In this document: one piece after another, positions 8,673-13,055 of the stretch
Numbering within the stretch: position 1 is the stretch's first letter
Layout: the number at the start of each line of letters is the position of its first letter
NCBI GenBank assembly: GCA_038234045.1
Contig: JBBSUX010000077.1
Coordinates: 1 to 13,055, forward strand
DNA: 13,055 nt
DNA from: JBBSUX01 sp038234045
GTDB lineage: Bacteria; Pseudomonadota; Gammaproteobacteria; Burkholderiales; Burkholderiaceae_C
Reading direction: 5' to 3'
Notes under the pieces: generated by a model
What the model saw: the letters and a program-made list of their open reading frames with translations, nothing else
Told to the model about the DNA's origin: nothing
The model's database searches: none
Made by a program: the position numbers and the translations under genes

Positions 8673-9833
8673 TCAGTCTGGCCGGTTGGTGAGCACGAGG
8701 TTTCCGCGATGCACCATCTCGGGCTCTGCGGAGTAGCCGAGCGTCGCAGCGATGTCCGACGATGCGCGGCCGCACAGCAGCCGGGCTTCGGCACTCGCAT
8801 AGTTGGCAAGCCCGCGAGCGATCTCGGCGCCCTGCCCGTCCCGAATAGCGATAACTTCCCCGCGCGAGAAATCGCCGCTGACTGCGGTCATTCCGATGGG
8901 GAGCAAGCTTTTGCCTTCATCGTGCAGTTTGCGCACTGCGCCCGGATCGATGGTGACAGCGCCACGCATCTGCAAATGATCAGCGATCCACTGCTTGCGC
9001 GCCTGCTGCTTTTGCGTAGGCGCAACCAGCAGCGTGCCGATCGCCTCCCCTTGCATCAGGCGCAGCAGCGCGTCTGGTTCGCGCCCCCATGCAATGACGG
9101 TCGAGGCGCCTGATCCGGCTGCACGTCGCGCCGCCAGAATCTTCGTCAGCATGCCACCCCGTCCGATGGCACTGCCGGCGCCACCCGCCATTGCCTCAAG
9201 CGCCGGGTCGCCCGCTCGCGCCCGGTGCACGAATTGCGCAGAGGGGTTGCTGCGCGGGTCGGCGGTGAAAAGGCCTTTCTGATCCGTGAGGATCACCAGC
9301 AGGTCGGCCTCTACCAGATTCGCGACGAGCGCTCCGAGCGTGTCGTTGTCGCCGAACTTGATCTCGTCGTTGACGACCGTATCGTTCTCATTGATGACCG
9401 GGACCACGCCAAGGCCCAGCAATGTCAGCAGGGTGGAACGAGCATTGAGGTAACGCTCCCGATCCGCTAGATCGGCGTGGGTCAGCAGCACCTGCGCACT
9501 GCCCACGCCATGACTGCGAAGCTGCGTTTCATACATTTGCGCCAGGCCCATCTGGCCGACCGCCGCCGCAGCCTGGAGCTGATGAATGGCCTGCGGACGA
9601 GTGCTCCAGCCGAGCCGCTTCATGCCTTCGGCGATGGCACCGCTGGAGACCATGATCACCTCGCGCCGCGGAGCGCCCGCACCACCGGCGACCAGTGCAG
9701 CGAGCTGCCGGCACCAATCGCCGATGGCGGCAGCGTCGAGCCCCCTGCCCTCATTGGTCACGAGGCTCGATCCAACCTTGACCACGATGCGCCGCGCACT
9801 GCGCACTTCCTGTGAAGCAATATTGAGAGTCAT
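8673..9833 (-). CDS. proB: Glutamate 5-kinase with PUA domain
   Basis: Phosphorylates L-glutamate to gamma-glutamyl phosphate, the first and feedback-controlled step of proline synthesis, in the cytoplasm. The 386-residue protein has an amino-acid-kinase domain with KVGSSL (19-24), VSSGAIAEGMKRLGW (62-76), NENDTV (about 148-153) and FGDNDTLGA (about 160-168). A C-terminal PUA domain follows from about residue 290 (AVTIDPGAVRKLHDEGKSLL onward), as in the E. coli enzyme (367 residues). ATG 9833 is the first start and gives a short extension before the kinase core; AGG six bases upstream is a modest ribosome binding site. It lies 69 bases after obgE on the same strand, with the second copy of the intergenic repeat between them. 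The next enzyme, ProA, is not encoded in this window. Confidence 0.96.
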   Translation of the reverse strand: MTLNIASQEVRSARRIVVKVGSSLVTNEGRGLDAAAIGDWCRQLAALVAGGAGAPRREVIMVSSGAIAEGMKRLGWSTRPQAIHQLQAAAAVGQMGLAQMYETQLRSHGVGSAQVLLTHADLADRERYLNARSTLLTLLGLGVVPVINENDTVVNDEIKFGDNDTLGALVANLVEADLLVILTDQKGLFTADPRSNPSAQFVHRARAGDPALEAMAGGAGSAIGRGGMLTKILAARRAAGSGASTVIAWGREPDALLRLMQGEAIGTLLVAPTQKQQARKQWIADHLQMRGAVTIDPGAVRKLHDEGKSLLPIGMTAVSGDFSRGEVIAIRDGQGAEIARGLANYASAEARLLCGRASSDIAATLGYSAEPEMVHRGNLVLTNRPD

Positions 9834-9837
9834 TTTG

Positions 9838-9889
9838 GCCTGTAGCGCATTACCGTAAAGCGCAATCAGCTATTATTTTTATAGTAATA
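9838..9889 (+). repeat. Double-palindromic intergenic repeat, copy 2
   Basis: This is the second copy of the element at 2740-2791, in the same orientation on the plus strand, between obgE and proB. It keeps AGCGC (9844-9848), AAAGCGC (9857-9863), ATCAGC (9865-9870) and TTTTATAGTAA (9877-9887). The first stem is imperfect (GCGC/GCGC, one mismatch, then ATT-side pairing). The second is TATTATT (9871-9877) with GTAATA-side bases up to 9889, partly rebuilt by different pairs than in copy 1. Its left core end is 10 bases from the proB ATG, mirroring the 10-base distance of copy 1 from prmC. Relative to proB transcription it is inverted. Confidence 0.8.
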
Positions 9890-9902
9890 TTCGGCACCGT
9901 GG

Positions 9903-10985
9903 TCAAGGATTTCCGGGTTCGGCCGGCGCCAACGGGAAGCGCGGATCCTGCTCTACCGGTGGCTCCGCAGCAATCTGCTGCTCCTTCACGTGCCGATAGA
10001 TCTGTTGAACCAAAACTTCGCAACCTTCGCGCGTCAGGGCAGAAATCTCGAACACCGGGCCTTTCCAGCGCAAACGTCGCACGAATTCCTTTACCCGCTT
10101 TTCGCGCTCCTCAGTAGGCACCATATCCAGCTTGTTGAGCACCAGCCAGCGCGGTTTCCCGTGCAGACCCGCGTCGTATTTCTTTAACTCGCCGATGATG
10201 GCCCGGGCCTGGACCACAGGGTCCACACTTTCGTCGAAAGGTGCCATATCGACCACATGCAGCAGCAGGCGCGTTCGTTGCAGGTGACGCAGGAAGAGGT
10301 GCCCAAGACCGGCGCCCTCCGCAGCCCCCTCGATCAACCCCGGCAGGTCAGCGACCACGAAGCTCTGCTCCGGCCCGACGCGCACAACACCCAGATTCGG
10401 ATGCAATGTGGTGAACGGATAGTCCGCAATACGTGGGCGCGCATTGGAGATAGCCGAAATGAAGGTTGATTTGCCCGCATTGGGCATGCCAAGGAGGCCG
10501 ACATCCGCCAGAACCTTCAGCTCAAGCTTCAGCTTCCTGGCCTCGCCCGGCCATCCCGGCGTTTTCTGCCGCGGGGCGCGATTGATGGCGCTCTTGAACC
10601 GCATGTTGCCAAAGCCGCCATCGCCACCCTTGGCGATCGTGATCACCTCGCCCGGCACCAGCAGCTCGAACAGTACTTCGCCTGTTTCGGCATCGGTAAT
10701 GATGGTGCCGACCGGCATCTTGAGTGTGACGTCCTCGCCCGCAGCGCCGAACATGTCCGAGCCCATCCCGTGCTGTCCGCGTTTGGCGTCGTGATGCCTG
10801 GCATATCGGAAATCGACGAGTGTGTTCAGGTTCGAATCGGCGACTGCAAAGACATGGCCACCACGCCCACCATCCCCGCCGTTGGGCCCTCCGAATTCCT
10901 TGTATTTTTCGTGGCGGAAAGATACGCAGCCATTGCCACCGTCACCTGCCGCGACATCGATGAAAGCTTCGTCGACAAATTTCAT
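9903..10985 (-). CDS. obgE: Obg-family GTPase
   Basis: An essential GTPase that binds the 50S ribosomal subunit and takes part in its maturation and in growth control. The 360-residue protein has the glycine-rich Obg fold (about 1-159, with runs such as GGPNGGDGGRGG at 32-43). The G domain has G1 GMPNAGKST (166-174), switch FTTLHPNLGV (about 191-200), G3 DLPG (213-216), G4 NKLD (284-287) and G5 SAL (315-317). A short Pro/Ala/Glu C-terminal tail follows. ATG 10985 gives MKFVDEAFIDV, the family N-terminus. No strong Shine-Dalgarno precedes it. It follows rpmA in the usual rplU-rpmA-obgE order, but a strong terminator lies between them, so it needs read-through or its own promoter. The 172-base gap shows no clear promoter. 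Confidence 0.97.
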   Translation of the reverse strand: MKFVDEAFIDVAAGDGGNGCVSFRHEKYKEFGGPNGGDGGRGGHVFAVADSNLNTLVDFRYARHHDAKRGQHGMGSDMFGAAGEDVTLKMPVGTIITDAETGEVLFELLVPGEVITIAKGGDGGFGNMRFKSAINRAPRQKTPGWPGEARKLKLELKVLADVGLLGMPNAGKSTFISAISNARPRIADYPFTTLHPNLGVVRVGPEQSFVVADLPGLIEGAAEGAGLGHLFLRHLQRTRLLLHVVDMAPFDESVDPVVQARAIIGELKKYDAGLHGKPRWLVLNKLDMVPTEEREKRVKEFVRRLRWKGPVFEISALTREGCEVLVQQIYRHVKEQQIAAEPPVEQDPRFPLAPAEPGNP

Positions 10986-11028
10986 GGTCGGGGCCCAGGT
11001 AATGAAAAACTTCGAATTTCAACGCGGA

Positions 11029-11041
11029 CGGGATGTTCCCG
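11029..11041. other. Small hairpin in the obgE leader region
   Basis: CGGGA (11029-11033) and TCCCG (11037-11041) are perfect inverted repeats around TGT. Two further G-C pairs are possible if one A is bulged. It lies 44 bases upstream of the obgE ATG on the leader side and after the rpmA terminator. Role unknown, possibly chance in GC-rich DNA. Confidence 0.3.
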
Positions 11042-11088
11042 CCAGCCAATGTGCGCCGGTAAAAACCGCGCACTCACCGCATGCGCTC

Positions 11089-11122
11089 AAAAACAGAAAG
11101 CCCCGACCAGCGGGGCTTTCTG
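11089..11122 (-). terminator. Intrinsic terminator after rpmA
   Basis: Read on the minus strand, CAGAAAGCCCCG (11122-11111), a 5-base loop and CGGGGCTTTCTG (11105-11094) form a perfect 12-bp GC-rich stem followed by five Ts (11093-11089). This is a textbook Rho-independent terminator 36 bases after the rpmA stop. It separates rplU-rpmA from obgE. The reverse direction lacks a T-run, so it acts one way. Confidence 0.93.
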
Positions 11123-11157
11123 CATGAGCCAAGAACGCGAGCCCGAAGGCTTACTTG

Positions 11158-11418
11158 TCAGACAGCGGGCGTGATGCTCACCGTCTGCTTGTTCAGTGCG
11201 CCCTTAAAGCCAAAGGTCACGTGGCCATCGACCAAAGCGAAGATGGTGTGATCCTTGCCCAAGCCAGCGTTGACGCCGGGATGAAAGCGCGTGCCACGTT
11301 GGCGCACGATGATCGAACCTGCAGTGACCATTTCGCCACCAAAAGCCTTCACGCCGAGCATCTTGGGCTTGGAATCGCGCCCGTTTCGCGTTGAGCCGCC
11401 GCCTTTTTTCTGTGCCAT
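11158..11418 (-). CDS. rpmA: Ribosomal protein L27 (bL27)
   Basis: A 50S subunit protein whose N-terminal tail reaches the peptidyl-transferase centre. The 86-residue sequence begins MAQKKGGGSTRNGRDS, the canonical mature N-terminus without the cleavable extension seen in Firmicutes, followed by VKAFGGEMVTAGSIIVRQRG (about 23-42) and the FHPGVNAGLGKDHTIFA segment (about 45-61). Length matches the family. AAGGAGC ends 8 bases before the ATG and is a good ribosome binding site. It begins 12 bases after rplU and is clearly co-transcribed with it. It is followed by the strong terminator at 11089-11122. Confidence 0.98.
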   Translation of the reverse strand: MAQKKGGGSTRNGRDSKPKMLGVKAFGGEMVTAGSIIVRQRGTRFHPGVNAGLGKDHTIFALVDGHVTFGFKGALNKQTVSITPAV

Positions 11419-11430
11419 GGTGTCTGCTCC

Positions 11431-11742
11431 TTAACCGGCGATCGCACCAATTTGCAGTTCGGTGAACTGCTGGCGATGGCCTTGACGTTTCTGGTAGTGC
11501 TTGCGACGGCGCATCTTGAAGATGTGCACTTTGTCGTGCTTGCCGTGTGACACGACTGTCGCCGTGACGGTGGCGCCGGACACCAGGGGTGCGCCGACCT
11601 TGAGTTCTGCGCCGTTTCCGACTGCGAGAACCTGGTCGATCACGATCTCCTGGCCTACGTCCGCAGCAATCTGTTCTACTTTAATTTTTTCGCCGGTGGC
11701 AACACGATACTGTTTGCCTCCGGTTTTTATGACCGCGTACAT
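11431..11742 (-). CDS. rplU: Ribosomal protein L21 (bL21)
   Basis: A 50S subunit protein that binds 23S rRNA. The 103-residue sequence shows MYAVIKTGGKQYRV at the N-terminus and the basic signature FKMRRRKHYQKRQGHRQQFT near the C-terminus (about 75-94), both characteristic of bL21, and the length is standard. The GAGAGG element ends 6 bases before ATG 11742 and is a clear ribosome binding site. First gene of the rplU-rpmA unit, transcribed away from ispB. The predicted leader is about 60 bases and is almost filled by two hairpins, which suggests post-transcriptional control. Confidence 0.98.
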   Translation of the reverse strand: MYAVIKTGGKQYRVATGEKIKVEQIAADVGQEIVIDQVLAVGNGAELKVGAPLVSGATVTATVVSHGKHDKVHIFKMRRRKHYQKRQGHRQQFTELQIGAIAG

Positions 11743-11756
11743 GTGAACCTCTCGTG

Positions 11757-11800
11757 ACTCTTTGCTAAGAGTGGAGTATCTGCGGACGGATTTCCGCAGA
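11757..11800 (-). promoter_or_regulatory. Two-hairpin leader of rplU
   Basis: The minus-strand leader holds two perfect stems. TCTGCGGA (11800-11793) pairs with TCCGCAGA (11786-11779) around a 6-base loop, and ACTCTT (11772-11767) pairs with AAGAGT (11762-11757) around a 4-base loop. The second ends 14 bases before the rplU ATG, next to the ribosome binding site. The first begins at about the transcription start predicted from the -10. The stems are seen directly; an autoregulatory or stability role is inferred. Confidence 0.6.
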
Positions 11801-11807
11801 GCCCGAC

Positions 11808-11813
11808 ATTATA
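11808..11813 (-). promoter_or_regulatory. -10 box for rplU
   Basis: The minus strand reads TATAAT across 11813-11808, a perfect -10, about 65 bases upstream of the rplU ATG. Transcription would start near 11801. I see no good -35 at 15-18 bases upstream. Confidence 0.6.
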
Positions 11814-11878
11814 GCCCGCGAACGATTTCAGCCTACCCCAGTCGATCCGGGAGGCCGCCGCATAGGTAGATGCCTTCC

Positions 11879-11884
11879 TATAAT
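11879..11884 (+). promoter_or_regulatory. -10 box for ispB
   Basis: A perfect TATAAT on the plus strand, 61 bases before the ispB GTG, would give a leader of about 55 bases starting near 11891. No convincing -35 is seen 16-18 bases upstream. It is divergent from the rplU -10 at 11808-11813, which lies 65 bases away. Confidence 0.55.
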
Positions 11885-11897
11885 CCGCTTCGGCGAT

Positions 11898-11925
11898 TTC
11901 GCCGCGCATCCTTCGCCGCGCATCC
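11898..11925 (+). repeat. Perfect 14-base tandem duplication in ispB leader
   Basis: TTCGCCGCGCATCC occurs twice back to back (11898-11911 and 11912-11925) with no mismatch. It sits between the ispB -10 and the GTG start, ending 20 bases before it. It does not contain a ribosome binding site. Confidence 0.9.
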
Positions 11926-11945
11926 TTTCTGCGCACGCCTGTCCA

Positions 11946-12932
11946 GTGACCCAAGCCCCCGTAGCGCCCGGCGCCATCCCCCTCATAGCGCAGGACATGC
12001 TTGCGGTCGACGCGGTAATTGCGCAAAGGCTCGCGAGCGGAGTCGCGATGGTCGGCGAAGTAGCGCGGTACATCATCTCAGCGGGCGGCAAACGATTGCG
12101 TCCGGCGTTGCTTCTGCTGCTGTGCGGAGCTCTTTCCTGCAAGAAGCCCGTCCGTTTTGAAATGGCGGCGGTTGTTGAATTTATCCATACTGCCACCCTC
12201 CTGCACGACGACGTCGTGGACGAATCGACGCTGCGCCGCGGACGCTCTACCGCCAATGAGGTGTTCGGAAATCCGGCAAGCGTGCTCGTTGGTGACTTCC
12301 TCTATTCCCGCGCTTTTCAGATGATGGTGGACACTGGCGAAATGCGCATCATGCGCATCCTTGCCGACGCGACGAACGTGATTGCCGAGGGCGAAGTGCT
12401 GCAATTGATGAACATGCACGACGCCGACATCGACGAGGCCGCCTACCTTCAGGTCATACGATCGAAGACAGCCAAGCTTTTTGAAGCGAGCGCGCGCTTG
12501 GCAGCGGTGATCGCGCAGGCTGAGCCAGCCGTGGAGGAGGCATGCGCCGCCTACGGCCGCTACCTCGGCACCGCCTTTCAGGTGGTGGATGACATCCTCG
12601 ATTACGAGGGCGACCCCGAACAACTCGGCAAGAACCTGGGCGACGACTTGCGCGAAGGCAAGGCAACCCTTCCCCTCATCATCGCAATGCAGCGCGGCTC
12701 CGAGCAACAAGCGGCTCGCATCCGTGAAGCGATTCGCACCGGTGCTGCCGATCCGGCGGATCTGCGCGATGTCATCGAGATCGTCCGGGAGACCGGCGCA
12801 CTCGAGCGCACCCACCAAGCTGCGGCTTCGGAAGCGCAGCAGGCGATCGATGCGTTACGCCAAATTCCTGAAAACTCATACAAGGAATTCTTGCTAGAAT
12901 TAGCGGCTCAGCTCCTCACGCGGCGGTCTTGA
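11946..12932 (+). CDS. ispB: Polyprenyl diphosphate synthase (IspB)
   Basis: Builds the long isoprenoid side chain of ubiquinone by adding isopentenyl diphosphate units to farnesyl diphosphate. The 328-residue protein has GGKRLRP (47-53), the first aspartate-rich motif in LLHDDVVDE (85-93), GRSTANEVFGNPASVLVGDF (99-118), EGEVLQL (about 148-154) and the second motif VVDDILDY (about 213-220). It matches E. coli octaprenyl diphosphate synthase throughout, although chain length cannot be settled by eye. The start is GTG 11946. The next in-frame ATG (11997) would cut into the conserved N-terminal helix at AQDM. No Shine-Dalgarno is visible before the GTG. Divergent from rplU and followed 43 bases later by tRNA-Pro. 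Confidence 0.95.
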   Translation: MTQAPVAPGAIPLIAQDMLAVDAVIAQRLASGVAMVGEVARYIISAGGKRLRPALLLLLCGALSCKKPVRFEMAAVVEFIHTATLLHDDVVDESTLRRGRSTANEVFGNPASVLVGDFLYSRAFQMMVDTGEMRIMRILADATNVIAEGEVLQLMNMHDADIDEAAYLQVIRSKTAKLFEASARLAAVIAQAEPAVEEACAAYGRYLGTAFQVVDDILDYEGDPEQLGKNLGDDLREGKATLPLIIAMQRGSEQQAARIREAIRTGAADPADLRDVIEIVRETGALERTHQAAASEAQQAIDALRQIPENSYKEFLLELAAQLLTRRS

Positions 12933-12975
12933 AGCGCAATGCTTCTGCTTACAGATCCGCTCATTGTTGAGCCAT

Positions 12976-13052
12976 CGGGGTGTAGCTTAGCCTGGTAGAG
13001 CGCTACGTTCGGGACGTAGAGGCCGGAGGTTCGAATCCTCTCACCCCGACCA
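12976..13052 (+). tRNA. tRNA-Pro, anticodon CGG
   Basis: A complete 77-base cloverleaf including encoded CCA. The acceptor stem is CGGGGTG (12976-12982) with CACCCCG (13042-13048), followed by ACCA. The anticodon stem is CTACG/CGTAG (13003-13007 and 13015-13019) around loop TTCGGGA, so the anticodon is CGG at 13010-13012, reading CCG. The T arm contains GGTTCGAATCC. The C1-G72 pair, A73 and G37 after the anticodon are the usual bacterial proline features. A tRNA-Pro after ispB is familiar from Burkholderiales, where I recall pilB lying next. Confidence 0.97.
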
Positions 13053-13055
13053 AAA

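Noticed and set aside
12078..12818. A 246-codon open frame antisense to ispB
   Set aside because: It lies fully within ispB on the other strand with no recognisable motif; ispB motifs are clear.
12976..13052. tRNA-Pro as an attachment site for an integrated element
   Set aside because: No integrase gene and no duplicated tRNA 3' end are seen in the window, and the sequence ends three bases after the tRNA, so there is no support.

Overview
This window is a compact stretch of chromosomal housekeeping genes from a betaproteobacterium, most likely of the order Burkholderiales and close to the Comamonadaceae. Three things point there. The proteins match that group as I remember them, for example HemA beginning MAVWALGLNH. 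The gene order rppH / CNP1-like / proB / obgE / rpmA / rplU / ispB / tRNA-Pro is familiar from it. Two copies of a short double-palindromic intergenic repeat also look like a family common in Comamonadaceae genomes. Coding density is high and the sequence is GC-rich. No gene-free stretch exceeds about 220 bases, and I see no prophage, insertion sequence, CRISPR array or defence system.

Layout. (1) Positions 2-118 hold the 3' end of an unrecognised gene. (2) Positions 165-4630, plus strand: hemA (first step of tetrapyrrole synthesis), prfA (release factor 1), prmC (methylates release factor glutamine), grxD (monothiol glutaredoxin) and a cupin with a His/Asp-rich N-terminus. This is probably one operon linking haem supply, translation termination and iron-sulfur biology. 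(3) Positions 4725-7138, minus strand: proS (prolyl-tRNA synthetase), then an exported lytic transglycosylase whose ATG overlaps the proS stop. (4) Positions 7359-8604, plus strand: rppH (RNA 5' pyrophosphohydrolase) and a secreted CNP1-like protein of unknown function. (5) Positions 8673-11742, minus strand: rplU-rpmA (ribosomal proteins L21 and L27), a strong terminator, then obgE (ribosome-associated GTPase) and proB (glutamate 5-kinase). (6) Positions 11946-13052, plus strand: ispB (polyprenyl diphosphate synthase for the quinone side chain) and a tRNA-Pro(CGG).

The genes are ordinary. What merits a second look lies between and at the ends of them: the paired intergenic repeat, each copy 10 bases from a start codon; a hemA start so close to a perfect TATAAT that the mRNA may be leaderless; two hairpins filling the predicted rplU leader; a 14-base tandem duplication in the ispB leader; and an unclear start for the lytic transglycosylase. 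I found no convincing previously undescribed multigene system. All family assignments are from reading the sequence and from memory; no database was searched.
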